Assembly: GCA_002478115.1 (NCBI GenBank)
Contig: DLMH01000081.1
Location: 46,386-110,385, forward strand
Reading direction: 5' to 3'
DNA from: Candidatus Acidiferrum typicum
GTDB lineage: Bacteria > Acidobacteriota > Terriglobia > Acidiferrales > UBA7541
Length of the DNA stretch: 64,000 bases
In this document: positions 34,863 to 44,049 of the stretch, piece by piece
Layout: each line of letters opens with the position of its first letter
How positions within the stretch are numbered: position 1 is the stretch's first letter
Program-made: the position numbers and the translations under genes
The notes under the pieces: model-generated
Database searches by the model: none
What the model was told of the DNA's origin: nothing
Seen by the model: the letters and a program-made list of their open reading frames with translations, nothing else

Positions 34863-35621
34863 TCAGTCGGTCCCGGCCTTTTTCTTGGCGACTTTTTCGT
34901 CGGAGAAGATCTTGCCGTCGCGAATGAAAATGACGCGGTGGGCGTGCTGCGCGATATCCATTTCGTGCGTAACCAATATGATGGTATTGCCCTGACGGTG
35001 CAGATTCTCAAACAAGGCCATGATCTCTTCGCCCGTCTTGGAGTCGAGATTGCCCGTGGGCTCGTCGGCGAGCACGATGGAGGGATTGTTGACGAGGGCT
35101 CGCGCAATAGCCACGCGCTGGCGCTGTCCTCCGGAAAGCTCGTTGGGTTTGTGATGCATGCGCGGGATCAGATCAACGCGTTCCAGCGCCTGCTTGGCGC
35201 GCTCCACCCGCTCTTCGGCGGGAGTGCCGTTATAGATGAGAGGCAATTCGACATTGTGCAAAGCCGTCGCACGGGGGAGCAAATTGAAAGTCTGGAAGAC
35301 GAAACCTATTTCCTTATTCCGGATGGAGGCAAGCTCATCATCGTCAAGATCGCTGACCAGACGCCCAGCCAGCCAATAGCGTCCGGCACTCGGCGAGTCT
35401 AGGCAGCCGATTAAGTTCATCAGCGTGGATTTTCCAGACCCGGACGGCCCCATGATGGCCACGTACTCACCCTTGCGGATATCGACGTCCACGCCGCTCA
35501 ACGCGTGCACCTGCTCCGCGCCCATTTCATAGACCTTCGTCAATCCCTCCGTCCGGATCACAATGCCGCTATCCACCAGGTCCTGGCGGAAGGAATCCGA
35601 AACTGATGTCTCTGCGGGCAT
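34863..35621 (-). CDS. ABC transporter ATP-binding protein (MacB/LolD type)
   Basis: 252 residues. Walker [10 protein letters not shown], the Q loop [10 protein letters not shown], the signature [15 protein letters not shown], Walker [10 protein letters not shown] and the switch His (VTHE) are intact. '[12 protein letters not shown]' and the N-terminal LTKVYEMG are typical of MacB/LolD ATPases. It follows the adaptor gene by about 23 bp. No permease gene is in the operon or nearby, so the membrane subunit must be elsewhere. Confidence 0.93.
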   Translation of the reverse strand: MPAETSVSDSFRQDLVDSGIVIRTEGLTKVYEMGAEQVHALSGVDVDIRKGEYVAIMGPSGSGKSTLMNLIGCLDSPSAGRYWLAGRLVSDLDDDELASIRNKEIGFVFQTFNLLPRATALHNVELPLIYNGTPAEERVERAKQALERVDLIPRMHHKPNELSGGQRQRVAIARALVNNPSIVLADEPTGNLDSKTGEEIMALFENLHRQGNTIILVTHEMDIAQHAHRVIFIRDGKIFSDEKVAKKKAGTD

Positions 35622-35644
35622 TTTATTCTCCCTGTTGACGCTGG

Positions 35645-37045
35645 TTATTGCTGCTCTTCCGCTTTCTTGGGGGCGGAATTATCCACTTTGACGCTGGCTT
35701 CCGGCTTCAAAGTGCGCAGAGCCTTGTAGCTCCCCACCACGATCTCTTCGCCTTCCTGCAATCCTTTGGTGATTTCGATATCGGTCACTCCCGAAATGCC
35801 CGTCTCGACAGGGCGGAAAACCGCTTTCTTCCCGCTCACCACAAACACGCCCTGAACTTCATCCTTCTTCGGGTCACCCGGAGCAGAAGCGGGAGGCGCG
35901 GCCAACGTGACGTTGCCGGACTTCTTGCCATTCTTCGCGGCCTCATCCAGGTCCTTGCGCGACCTCACGGCCAGCGCCTGAATCGGAATGGCAACCACAT
36001 TCTTTCGTTCGGCAGTCTTGATTTTCGCTGTAGTGGAAAGCCCTGGCCGCAAGTTCTCCGGCGGGCTGTCCAGCGTGACGACTACCTTAAAATCCTTGGC
36101 TTCTTGGTTGCTCGTCGTTGTTTGCGTCGTGGCCAGGCCGGAGCTCCGCAGAACCGCCTGCGAACCGATTTCGGTGACCTTACCCTTGAAAATTTTCCCC
36201 GGGACAGCGTCAATGGTTACGTCGGCGTCCTGCCCGATCTTGACGTTCACGATATCCGTTTCGTCGACTTTCACTTCGGACGTCACCACGGACATGTCCG
36301 AGAGAGTCATCAAGAAGCTTCCGGTCGCGTTCTGCATGCCAAGCACTACGTATTCGCCGACGCGCACCGGCAGATAGCTCACGATTCCATTGATCGGCGA
36401 AAAGTAAGTAGTTTTCTGCAAGACGTCCTCGGTATGGACCAACACGGCCCTGCTCTGATCGAGCTGCGCGCGTACCTGATCCAGTTGTGCCTTCTGGGCC
36501 TGCACGCGAGCCTTGGAAGAATCGACGGCGGCCACTGCCGCGTCGTAAGAGGTCTTTCGCTGGTCGAAATCCTGCTTGGCGATCAAGCCGTCTTTGAAAA
36601 GTCCCTGTCCGCGCTCGAAGTCCAGATTGGCCTTTTCCAGGTTGGCTTGCTGCTGAATCAGATCCGCTTGCGCGGCCCTGTAGCTCGCCTCTGCGGCCTG
36701 CACACCGGACTCGGTGGAATTGATTGCGGCGGCCTGGGCTTGCACGTCGGCATTCGCCTGCACCTTTTCCTGCATCAGCAAGCGGTCGCCTTTTTTGACG
36801 TGATCGCCTTCCTTAACGACGATATCGGTGATGCGGCCGAATCCCTGTGCAGTGATGTTCGTGTAGGTTGTCGGCTTGATTTCCCCCGAAGCCGTCACGA
36901 CAGACACGAGCGCCTCCTGCTTGGCCACCTTGGAGGTCTGTACGGTCACCACACCTTTGTTGGCCTGGTTGATGCTGAACCACACGATCCCGCCTAAGGC
37001 TGCTGCTGTTGCGAGACCTATGCCGACCTTATGCCACGTCTTCAT
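35645..37045 (-). CDS. Efflux periplasmic adaptor subunit (MacA/HlyD type)
   Basis: 466 residues from ATG 37045 (AAAGGAA upstream); the longer frame to 37102 is unlikely. The N-terminal membrane helix is [19 protein letters not shown]. Next come a lipoyl/barrel-sandwich half ([15 protein letters not shown]), a long coiled-coil hairpin (about 100-210), the returning half ([13 protein letters not shown]) and a beta-barrel ([16 protein letters not shown]). Such adaptors link an inner-membrane pump to an outer-membrane channel. It is co-transcribed with the ATPase just downstream. Confidence 0.9.
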   Translation of the reverse strand: MKTWHKVGIGLATAAALGGIVWFSINQANKGVVTVQTSKVAKQEALVSVVTASGEIKPTTYTNITAQGFGRITDIVVKEGDHVKKGDRLLMQEKVQANADVQAQAAAINSTESGVQAAEASYRAAQADLIQQQANLEKANLDFERGQGLFKDGLIAKQDFDQRKTSYDAAVAAVDSSKARVQAQKAQLDQVRAQLDQSRAVLVHTEDVLQKTTYFSPINGIVSYLPVRVGEYVVLGMQNATGSFLMTLSDMSVVTSEVKVDETDIVNVKIGQDADVTIDAVPGKIFKGKVTEIGSQAVLRSSGLATTQTTTSNQEAKDFKVVVTLDSPPENLRPGLSTTAKIKTAERKNVVAIPIQALAVRSRKDLDEAAKNGKKSGNVTLAAPPASAPGDPKKDEVQGVFVVSGKKAVFRPVETGISGVTDIEITKGLQEGEEIVVGSYKALRTLKPEASVKVDNSAPKKAEEQQ

Positions 37046-37602
37046 GCCATTCCTTTCGCTGATCCCCCACGGTCCACCCGGGCGGGGAAACACTCCTAAC
37101 AATCAGTTTTGGGTTTGCGCCTACATTGAATACGGCGTAACGGGGGCAAATGTTTCGCCGGAGGGTCGAAACTGTCCCACACCGGCGATGTTGCCGTAGG
37201 CCAACGGACTCAGTGCAGGTTCCAATCGGATCAGTTGCTGCCCGAATCCTCCTTATTGTAGGTCCAAATCACAGGAAAGAAAAGATTTGGGGCGGTTGGA
37301 AAGGGCTGTCCAAGCGCCCGGAAACTTCGCATTATTTAGACGCCAGACGCAGTGTTTTGGTCATTCCCGCTGACCTAAGATGGTCTGCGGTGCAGCCATT
37401 GCTCGCGTTCCATCTTGCGAGCCCCAAAAGGAGGTTCGGGCCGCGAAACTTGGTACCGGGTTTGGCCGACTTGCGCAGAAAGTGTTTGAAGAATCACAAA
37501 AAGCCCGTGGCCATGCGACCCAGCCACTATAATAGGTTCGCGCTGAAATCCGGAGTCCAGAATGGTGTGGCCACGGAACTAGTCGGAGGCCGAAGCGCTG
37601 CA
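37046..37602 (+). promoter_or_regulatory. Divergent regulatory region between adaptor gene and dnaK
   Basis: 557 bp. On the plus strand a perfect TATAAT lies at 37528-37533, about 70 nt before dnaK, but no good -35 is at the right distance. No CIRCE-type inverted repeat or heat-shock sigma consensus was found. A ribosome-binding GGAGG is at 37586-37590, 12 nt before the dnaK ATG. The large open frame back to 37150 has no start or domain. Confidence 0.4.
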
Positions 37603-39417
37603 ATGACCAAGATTATTGGCATCGACTTGGGCACTACCAACTCCGTCGTTGCGGTGGTGCAGGGTGGGGAGCCCGTGGTCATCCCCGACCAGGAAGGTGC
37701 ACGCACCACCCCTTCCGTTGTGGGCATCACGAGAGGCGGCAAGCGTCTGGTCGGCCAGGAGGCCAAGCGCCAGGCGGTGGCCAATCCGGAAAACACCGTC
37801 TATTCCATCAAGCGGTTCATGGGCCGCCGCGTGGATGAGGCCGGGGACGAGATTCGCCGCGTCTTGTATAAAGTCACTCCAGGCTCACACGACGATGCAC
37901 GGGTGGAAATTTTCGGCAGGGCCTACAGCGCGCCGGAAATTTCCGCGATGATCCTGCAAAAACTCAAGAGCTCGGCGGAAGATTTCCTGGGCGAAAAGGT
38001 GGCCAAGGCCGTCATCACGGTGCCGGCCTATTTCAACGACAGCCAGCGCCAAGCTACCAAGCAAGCGGGCGAGATCGCCGGGCTGGAGGTGGTAAGAATT
38101 ATCAATGAGCCCACCGCGGCGGCGCTGGCCTACGGGCTGGACAAGAAGAAGGACGAGACAATCGCGGTGTACGACCTGGGCGGCGGCACGTTTGACATCT
38201 CCATCCTGGAAATCGGCGAGGGCGTCGTCGAGGTCAAAGCAACCAACGGGGACACGCACCTGGGAGGCGACGACATTGACCAGCGCGTGATCGAGTGGGT
38301 CCTCGGCGAGTTCGAGAAAGATCAGGGCATCGACCTGAGCAAGGACAAGATAGCTCTGCAGCGCCTGAAGGAAGCCGCCGAAGAGGCCAAGATCGAGCTT
38401 TCGCAGGCGAATGAGACGCAAATCAGTCTTCCTTTCATTGCGGAGGGCAATTCTGGGCCGAAACACCTGCAATTGAAACTGACGCGCTCGAAGCTCGAAC
38501 AATTGATGGAGGACATCCTGCAGCGTTCGGCGGGGCCGGTGAAACAGGCGCTGGCCGACGCGGGTCTCACTGCGGACAGGATTAATGAGGTGGTGCTCGT
38601 GGGTGGTTCGACGCGCATTCCGCGCGTGGTGCAGATCGTCAAAGAGTTGTTTGGCGGGAAAGAACCGCACACGGGAGTCAACCCCGACGAGGTGGTGGCG
38701 GTGGGCGCGGCAATTCAGGGCGGCGTGCTGGGCGGGGAGATGAAGGACATCCTGCTGCTCGATGTGATTCCGCTATCGCTGGGCATCGCGACGCAAGGCG
38801 GAGTGATGACGGTGCTGATCCCGCGCAACACCACGATCCCCACGCACTGGGCGGAAATCTATTCGACCACCGCAGACGATCAGACCTTGGTCGAGATTCA
38901 CGTGCTGCAGGGCGAGCGCAAGATGGCCGCGGACAATCGCACGCTTGGCAAGTTCCATTTGGAAAGCATTGCGCCCGCGCCACGGGGAATTCCAAGGATC
39001 GAAGTGACGTTTGACATCGACGCCAACGGCATCCTGAACGTGGCGGCCGTGGACCTGGAGACCGAGCAGGAGCAGAAGATCACGATCTCGGCTTCGACCG
39101 GCCTGAGCGAAGAGGAGGCGGAGCGCATGCGCGCCGACGCGGAATCTCATGCGGAGGAAGACCGCATGCGCCTGGCGGAAGTCGAAGCGCGGATCCAGTG
39201 CGACGCCCGTGTGTATCAAGTCGAGAAACTGCTCGGGGAAAGCCGCGAGAAACTCTGCGGCAGCGACATCGCGAAGGTTGAGGGAGCGCTGGAGCAATGC
39301 AAACGCGCGCTGGTTGATGGCGACGCCGAGCGCATTCGGTCCGCCTCGGAGGCGCTTGGCAAAGCCACGCAGGGGGTGGCGGAGACGGTGCATCACAAGG
39401 GCGCGACGCCGACATAG
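37603..39417 (+). CDS. dnaK: DnaK-type Hsp70 chaperone, tail-less paralogue
   Basis: 604 residues from ATG 37603. The nucleotide-binding domain has [38 protein letters not shown] and [14 protein letters not shown]. The substrate-binding domain follows ([20 protein letters not shown]) with a lid of about 90 residues. It ends in VHHKGATPT, about 35 residues short of E. coli DnaK, without the Gly-rich stretch and acidic DAEFEEV end. There is no grpE or dnaJ beside it. A J-domain protein and a DnaJ-type zinc domain are encoded in the gas-vesicle cluster immediately downstream, on the other strand. This makes it a candidate partner for those (inference); it could equally be a second general DnaK. 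Confidence 0.93.
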   Translation: MTKIIGIDLGTTNSVVAVVQGGEPVVIPDQEGARTTPSVVGITRGGKRLVGQEAKRQAVANPENTVYSIKRFMGRRVDEAGDEIRRVLYKVTPGSHDDARVEIFGRAYSAPEISAMILQKLKSSAEDFLGEKVAKAVITVPAYFNDSQRQATKQAGEIAGLEVVRIINEPTAAALAYGLDKKKDETIAVYDLGGGTFDISILEIGEGVVEVKATNGDTHLGGDDIDQRVIEWVLGEFEKDQGIDLSKDKIALQRLKEAAEEAKIELSQANETQISLPFIAEGNSGPKHLQLKLTRSKLEQLMEDILQRSAGPVKQALADAGLTADRINEVVLVGGSTRIPRVVQIVKELFGGKEPHTGVNPDEVVAVGAAIQGGVLGGEMKDILLLDVIPLSLGIATQGGVMTVLIPRNTTIPTHWAEIYSTTADDQTLVEIHVLQGERKMAADNRTLGKFHLESIAPAPRGIPRIEVTFDIDANGILNVAAVDLETEQEQKITISASTGLSEEEAERMRADAESHAEEDRMRLAEVEARIQCDARVYQVEKLLGESREKLCGSDIAKVEGALEQCKRALVDGDAERIRSASEALGKATQGVAETVHHKGATPT

Positions 39418-39479
39418 CGATGGATGCCGGTGGGCGGAGAAATCCAAGAAGCCTGGCCGGCCGGGGCTCGTTCCTGGGA

Positions 39480-39734
39480 TTATCTTTTCACTTTCTCTAG
39501 CTTCAGAACTATCTCTGCGGCTTTCTTCCTGAGATTCAACACGGCGCGGCATGCTTCGGCGAGACTACTCTCGACGTTCTCATGTTCTTTCAGGACGCTT
39601 TCGACTTTCTGAATCAGCTCGCGGGCATGGGAAGCCTTCTCCGCAAGGGTCGCGGCGCGGTTGATGCCCTCATTGATTCGACTAAAATCCAATTCCGCCT
39701 TTTGGCACAGGGGACATACTATTTGTTGGTGCAT
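39480..39734 (-). CDS. Small coiled-coil protein with CX2C
   Basis: 84 residues from ATG 39734, preceded by GAGG 5 nt away. It begins MHQQIVCPLCQKAELDF, a single Cys pair. The rest is one long charged helix with a heptad pattern (INRAATLAEKASHARELIQKVESVLKEHENV). Last gene of the gas-vesicle cluster on its strand. The function is unknown; the Cys pair and coiled coil suggest protein-protein binding. Confidence 0.7.
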   Translation of the reverse strand: MHQQIVCPLCQKAELDFSRINEGINRAATLAEKASHARELIQKVESVLKEHENVESSLAEACRAVLNLRKKAAEIVLKLEKVKR

Positions 39735-39782
39735 ATCCACCTCGTTATAACTGCACGGTCTGTAAACTGAGCGCGATGGCCA

Positions 39783-40121
39783 TTAGGCGGGCTTACGGTC
39801 TCTGAGCGCTTGATGGACGCGACGAATGATTTTGCCGCGGTCCAGCGGGTCAATCCTGGTGAACTGACAACCCGCCTCATAGGTGCGGCGACCATGAATG
39901 CGGGCGCTCCAGATGACCTGGGCCTGCGCCTGAATGGGCACGGTTTCATGAGGGAGCGTCAACTCCAGATCGAGCTTCACGCCATGGGGCAAGCGCTTGT
40001 TCACGGGAAATCGAATTCCGCCTCCGCCCACATCCTTGGCTGCACGAACCACTTCCCTCATCCTCGTGCCGACCACTCCATACTTAACCTTGATGAATGA
40101 AGCTTCAATGCGAACATACAT
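39783..40121 (-). CDS. PilZ-like domain protein
   Basis: 112 residues from ATG 40121. The pattern (SRMYVRIEASFIKVKYG, then VRAAKDVGGGGIRFPV, IQAQAQVIWSARI, GCQFTRI) is that of a PilZ beta-barrel, which often binds cyclic di-GMP. The usual (D/N)xSxxG reads DVGGGG, so Ser is Gly and binding may be lost. The RxxxR motif is partly formed by RPSR/MYVR near the start. It lies 4 nt after the zinc-ribbon gene and 42 bp before the small coiled-coil gene, at the end of the gas-vesicle cluster. A link to c-di-GMP control of flotation is speculative. Confidence 0.75.
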   Translation of the reverse strand: MYVRIEASFIKVKYGVVGTRMREVVRAAKDVGGGGIRFPVNKRLPHGVKLDLELTLPHETVPIQAQAQVIWSARIHGRRTYEAGCQFTRIDPLDRGKIIRRVHQALRDRKPA

Positions 40122-40125
40122 TCGG

Positions 40126-40341
40126 CTAGGCCTTTCCGTGTTTGACTTGCGCACTTTCAGTTTTAGCTCCTTGTTTCGCGACCGGTTCGCCACACTTTGG
40201 ACAGAACTTGTGCTGATAGAAAAACCGCCAGGACTTGCCACACTTGGAACACTCCACGTTCCAGCGGGCGCCGCATTGGGGACAGAAGTCCGACTCTCCC
40301 GACGCGGGTGCCTGGCATTTGGGACATTTGAACGAAGCCAT
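40126..40341 (-). CDS. Double zinc-ribbon protein
   Basis: 71 residues, with AAGGAGG in front of the ATG. Two Cys4 ribbons are visible: FKCPKC with FCPQCG, and VECSKC with FCPKCG; a basic tail follows. It is co-directional with the gvp cluster and adjacent to the PilZ gene. Its job is unknown; it might assist folding or bind nucleic acid. Confidence 0.78.
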   Translation of the reverse strand: MASFKCPKCQAPASGESDFCPQCGARWNVECSKCGKSWRFFYQHKFCPKCGEPVAKQGAKTESAQVKHGKA

Positions 40342-40467
40342 GAATCCTCACCTCCTTGACTGTGAACTCGTGTACCTTCCGAACGCGACCGGTTGTGATG
40401 AACACCGCTCCAGCTCGCGAACTGCGATGAACTAGCCGGAACAAGTGCGGTGGGCCCATCGCGCGTA

Positions 40468-40722
40468 TCATTCCCCTGCGGTATCGCCCCGCCTGCGGAG
40501 CCGCACACGGCTGAAGTCGCGGATATTCCCGCTGCCATCGAGGCTGACTTCGTAGCAGGCCAGGACGTCCATGCTGTCGGGGATGGACTTTTTCTCGATC
40601 ATCTCGATGGAGACGACCCAGCCGTCCTCACTGCGGGAGATGGCCACGACGCTGGACGGTTTGAGATTGATCAGCGGGGGGAAATCCGTCACGAGTTTAT
40701 TCACCAACTGTGTCACTTCCAT
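40468..40722 (-). CDS. gvpO: Gas vesicle protein GvpO
   Basis: 84 residues from ATG 40722 (AGGAGGG upstream). The pattern GWVVSIEMIEKKSIPDSMDVLACYEVSLD is the GvpO hallmark (W.V.VE..E..R.PD..D.LA.YEV.LD). GvpO is a small accessory or regulatory protein of gas-vesicle formation, essential in haloarchaea. Its start lies inside the 3' end of the preceding zinc-finger gene (26 nt overlap), so the two are coupled. Confidence 0.92.
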   Translation of the reverse strand: MEVTQLVNKLVTDFPPLINLKPSSVVAISRSEDGWVVSIEMIEKKSIPDSMDVLACYEVSLDGSGNIRDFSRVRLRRRGDTAGE

Positions 40723-41164
40723 GGAACACCCTCCTGGTTTCTCTTTGAGTTGCGGGCCGGCCCTCTGTTGCCGCTTGTACGACCCCTTTACCGGAGCATC
40801 GATTGCAGGGGAGCTGCCACACGCCTTTCGACTTTCCGGTGCCTTGGCAAACAGGACAGCGCTCGAGAGGCTCAATGACGCTGACGGCGCCTTTGCCGCG
40901 ACAGACTACACAGACCATTGCCGGCTGCGAGTGCATGCGGCCGGTGCCGGCGCAAAACGCGCAGCGGATAATGGGTTCGGGAAGGGTGACGACTTTGCGC
41001 CCGCCGCAGTAGGGACACTGGCCATAAGTCCTGAGATTCGTGCCTTGGCCCTTGCAGAATGCACAGCGCAAGCTCGTCCAGCCGGATTCTGAGGTGAGCA
41101 CAGAAGTGTTGTAGAAGTCTTCCTCTTGAAGGAAGCGAGCGAGTGTGCACTTTCTCCAGCGCAT
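40697..41164 (-). CDS. DnaJ-type cysteine-rich zinc domain protein
   Basis: 155 residues. Six CXXC motifs can be seen, mostly CXXCXGXG: CAFCKGQG, CPYCGGRK, CAFCAGTG, CVVCRGKG, CPVCQGTG and CNRCSGKG. DnaJ has four. There is no J domain and no C-terminal substrate domain. The protein lies between gvpN and gvpO. A GvpL/F paralogue in the same cluster carries a J domain, so the parts of DnaJ seem to be split over two gvp-linked genes. A folding role for gas-vesicle proteins is inference. Confidence 0.88.
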   Translation of the reverse strand: MRWRKCTLARFLQEEDFYNTSVLTSESGWTSLRCAFCKGQGTNLRTYGQCPYCGGRKVVTLPEPIIRCAFCAGTGRMHSQPAMVCVVCRGKGAVSVIEPLERCPVCQGTGKSKGVWQLPCNRCSGKGVVQAATEGRPATQRETRRVFHGSDTVGE

Positions 41165-41170
41165 AAAATT

Positions 41171-42088
41171 TCAACAATACCTTTCGATCAGCTCTTCCAG
41201 CAGTTGACCCGGTTGCGTTTCTTGAATGGTGTTGGCATCCGCGACGTGTTGCTGAGCCGTCAGGACATGGAGGCACAGTTTCCTGAAGAAGGGATCCTTC
41301 TTGGATGGAGCGATGCCCCGGGCCTTTAAAACCTTGGCAATTTTGATCGATTCGCGGACGGAGGGCAGTTGGTGGCGCTGGCACTCAACGCGAAACGCCC
41401 GCACCAGATTGACGAGCCTTTTGGCATCGTTTTCAGGGATTCCGGAACGGCTTGCGGTGATGGCCGTCTCTGTGTCCGCGTCAAAGTAGCCCACATGGAT
41501 GGTGACCAGCCGGTCCTTGAGCGCGTCCTGGGCCTTGTGGATGCCGGCATATTCCTCAGGATTTGACGTAAAGATGGCGCGGAATTTTGGATGAACGGCG
41601 AGGTAGTTGTCTGCCGTGCCGCCAGCGGGCAAGTCGAGGAGCTTCTCTTCCAGGATGGACAGCAGGGTATTGTTGGCCTCGGGTTTGGAACGGGTAAATT
41701 CATCGTAGACCAGGGTGAAGCCGTGTTTGCAGGCCACGGTCAGACGGTTGTCCGTCCAGCGTTTGACGACATCCTCTTCGAGCTTCGTGACCGAGTGGAT
41801 GTATTGATCCCGCAGACGCTTGAGGCGAAACCCATATTCGGCGCCGACGAGATCGGGCGTTTTGAATTCATCGTCGCCGTGGATCAGCACGATGGGCCGT
41901 TTGAGTTTGCCAGCGACATGCAAGGCCAACGCGGTCTTGCCCGTGCCGGCGGGCCCGCAGAAGTGCACGGGGAGATCGGCGTGGAGATACGCTAAAGCGT
42001 GGTCCACCAAATCCGTGACGTAGGGGGTGACGACAAACCCGGCGTCGACATCCGGTTCCAATAGTGTTGACAGACTTTCTTCCGCCAT
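41171..42088 (-). CDS. gvpN: Gas vesicle AAA+ ATPase GvpN (copy 1)
   Basis: 305 residues. GvpN is a MoxR-like ATPase needed for vesicle enlargement. The P-loop GPAGTGKT is at 45-52, followed by HGDDEFKTPDLVG, the Walker B LVYDEF, and FTSNPEEYAGIHKAQDALKDR (sensor region). The protein is similar to copy 2 at 51799-52797, but the sequences differ clearly. It lies between the DnaJ-zinc gene and the GvpJ-type gene. Confidence 0.94.
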   Translation of the reverse strand: MAEESLSTLLEPDVDAGFVVTPYVTDLVDHALAYLHADLPVHFCGPAGTGKTALALHVAGKLKRPIVLIHGDDEFKTPDLVGAEYGFRLKRLRDQYIHSVTKLEEDVVKRWTDNRLTVACKHGFTLVYDEFTRSKPEANNTLLSILEEKLLDLPAGGTADNYLAVHPKFRAIFTSNPEEYAGIHKAQDALKDRLVTIHVGYFDADTETAITASRSGIPENDAKRLVNLVRAFRVECQRHQLPSVRESIKIAKVLKARGIAPSKKDPFFRKLCLHVLTAQQHVADANTIQETQPGQLLEELIERYC

Positions 42089-42097
42089 TGCTGCCTC

Positions 42098-42415
42098 TCA
42101 GTTATCTGCGAGAACTGCTGCCTGCGATTCGACCTTGGCTTCCAAGCGATCCAGACGCTCTTTGAGCAGCTGGTTCTCGGCCTTCACCTGGTTCGCCTTC
42201 GAGGAAAGGTTGGCGTCGGTCTCCCACCAATCGATGCCGATCTCTTTGGCGCGTTCCACCGAAGCGACCAACAAGCGGATCTTGATGGTCAACAACTCGA
42301 TGTCGGTCAGGTTGACCTTGATATCGCCGACAATGACCAACCCCTTGTCGAGGATGCGTTCGAGAATGTCTGCCAGGCCGGTGGCCTGGACGGATTGCAC
42401 AATCTGCTCAGCCAT
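42098..42415 (-). CDS. gvpJ: GvpA-family minor gas vesicle protein (GvpJ-type)
   Basis: 105 residues from ATG 42415 (GGAGG 6 nt before). Residues about 12-65 follow the GvpA core (LADILERILDKGLVIVGDIKVNLTDIELLTIKIRLLVASVE). It has KVNLTDIEL, typical of GvpJ/GvpS/GvpM, where GvpA has RVSLVGIEL. The C-terminal half is a Lys/Glu/Gln coiled coil (AENQLLKERLDRLEAKVES). These minor wall proteins may shape the conical caps or start assembly. Confidence 0.9.
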   Translation of the reverse strand: MAEQIVQSVQATGLADILERILDKGLVIVGDIKVNLTDIELLTIKIRLLVASVERAKEIGIDWWETDANLSSKANQVKAENQLLKERLDRLEAKVESQAAVLADN

Positions 42416-42426
42416 CTGAACCTCCA

Positions 42427-43188
42427 CTACATGAGAGAGCCCAACGGACCCAGATCGAGATTGAGTTCCTCGTTTTCGAGCCCAAAAACGATCTTCAACT
42501 CCGCCATTTTGTTTTCGAGCCGCCGGAAAGCCTCGCCGAGCCGTTCCACCTGGATGTCGGTGAGTGTTCCGCGCTCCATCTTTCGAACGGCCTGCTGCTC
42601 CATCAGGCGGCGGATGAGTTCGATCAGGGTGAGTGCCAGCTTCGCCAAGCCGTGCTCGATCTTCGACGGGTCAAAGTCGGGGCGTTCCCTCCGTCCCGGC
42701 AAAGGAGGCACGCGGCCGAGCGCGAACTTTGCGGATGTTTCTTCGCCGGCTTGAACAGGAAGCGTGGGAGTGTCACCCCGAGAGTCCATCTGTGGATGGA
42801 GTTGTTCGGCAGACGGTTCTCGCGCTGGGACCGGCTGAGAATCAAAGTTTGTCTCCGACGCGCATGGCGGAAGGAGAACTGCACCGGGTTGTGATTCGGG
42901 TTCTGCAAGAACGGGCAGATTCGCGCAGGGAGCGGAATCCATAGAACATTCTCCCGATGAGTTGCAGAGAGGATCATCGGCGGGATCTGCAAAGCGGGCC
43001 GGACCGCCGGCGTTGCGCTGCTCCAAGGTCGCGGATGATGCGAGAACCAGCTTCAGACCGAGGTGGACCAGGTTGATGTCTGCTACGGACAAGTCAATCT
43101 CCCCATCCACGGCCACGCCGGTTTCGAGCAAGCGGTCGAGCAAGTCGAGCAAGGTGGCGTGCCCGCGTGCGAGCAGCGTTTCATGCAT
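42427..43188 (-). CDS. gvpK: Fusion of a GvpJ/M-type protein with GvpK
   Basis: 253 residues from ATG 43188, which overlaps the previous gvpL/F stop. Residues 9-55 are a GvpA-family domain (LLDLLDRLLETGVAVDGEI, then DINLVHLGLKLVLAS). Residues 56-170 are a low-complexity Pro/Ser/Ala linker. Residues 171-253 are GvpK (DFDPSKIEHGLAKLALTLIE, MERGTLTDIQVERL, ending DLGPLGSLM). In other clusters these are separate genes. No stop or frameshift divides the frame, although an internal start near residue 134 cannot be excluded. Confidence 0.85.
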   Translation of the reverse strand: MHETLLARGHATLLDLLDRLLETGVAVDGEIDLSVADINLVHLGLKLVLASSATLEQRNAGGPARFADPADDPLCNSSGECSMDSAPCANLPVLAEPESQPGAVLLPPCASETNFDSQPVPAREPSAEQLHPQMDSRGDTPTLPVQAGEETSAKFALGRVPPLPGRRERPDFDPSKIEHGLAKLALTLIELIRRLMEQQAVRKMERGTLTDIQVERLGEAFRRLENKMAELKIVFGLENEELNLDLGPLGSLM

Positions 43189-44020
43189 GAGCGACACCCT
43201 CAGGGTTGCCCGCCTGGCCTTGGCCGGCCCATGCGGGCAATGCGCTGAAGCTATAAGGCGGAAATGGCCCCACCAGTTCAAAGGCAAAACCGCGAGGCAG
43301 GTATTCCTGTCGCAGAGCGTTGACTTCATTTTCCAAGCTGCTGAAAGCCGATTTGTTGATGAGGAGCGATACGTTGAGCACCATTGGGTGGGTGGACGAC
43401 TCTTGCGCCGGCGCGTTGAACTTTGTTTCCTGGGCCACCGACGAGAGCCGGGAGGAGATCGCTTCCAGATGGATTGCCAGCCGCACGGTACTCTCCCGCC
43501 GGACCAATTCCTCGTAATGCTTCTGCAGGAGATAGGCCGTGCCGGAAGGTTTCCCCGCGAGTTGGGCTTTGAGCTGACGGACGCCATCATCCTGAGCCCC
43601 GATAGCCTCCTGGATGATAGGAAGATCGCAGAAACTTTTAACTCCCCATTCTTCCTTTCCCTGAAGCCTGGCAGCGAGTGCACGGAGTGACTCGTCCAAG
43701 GCCAAGAGGCTTTCCAGCAGACGTTCCTCAGTTCTAAAAATCGTGAGGAACTTCATGGGGATGACGGTGCCGAACCTCATGGCCGCTTCGAGCACGCGCG
43801 CGTGATTCCAGACTTGCTCTTCCAGCCACTTGGGGTCCTTCATGCGTTCGTGGAGCGCATCTTCCCCAAACTCTTGCAGGGGGACGTCCCGGATCAAAGC
43901 TCCCAGTTCTCCAACCGGGAGGCAGCGAACTCCAGGAGGCGCCTCGAGTTCCGCGAACAAAGCGGGAATTTCTGCGTAATCCACAACGCCGTGCAAATAG
44001 AGGGCATTCGAGGACTCCAT
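43181..44020 (-). CDS. gvpL: Gas vesicle protein GvpL/F (copy 1)
   Basis: 279 residues of the GvpL/GvpF family: NALYLHGVVDYAEIP at the start, the ARVLEAAMRFGTVIPMKFLTIF core (variant of 'VLP.RFGT'), and the closing FAFELVGPFPPYSF. GvpF/L proteins bind GvpA and are thought to prevent its premature aggregation. It lies between gvpG and the GvpJ-GvpK fusion. It is one of four such proteins here. Confidence 0.93.
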   Translation of the reverse strand: MESSNALYLHGVVDYAEIPALFAELEAPPGVRCLPVGELGALIRDVPLQEFGEDALHERMKDPKWLEEQVWNHARVLEAAMRFGTVIPMKFLTIFRTEERLLESLLALDESLRALAARLQGKEEWGVKSFCDLPIIQEAIGAQDDGVRQLKAQLAGKPSGTAYLLQKHYEELVRRESTVRLAIHLEAISSRLSSVAQETKFNAPAQESSTHPMVLNVSLLINKSAFSSLENEVNALRQEYLPRGFAFELVGPFPPYSFSALPAWAGQGQAGNPEGVAHA

Positions 44021-44049
44021 CGTTCACAGCCCTTCCCTGTTTTGCAGTC

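Noticed and set aside
35648..36997. Open frame of 449 residues on the plus strand
   Set aside because: It is antisense to the MacA-like adaptor gene, with no ribosome-binding site and no domain; it is an effect of GC-rich codon use.
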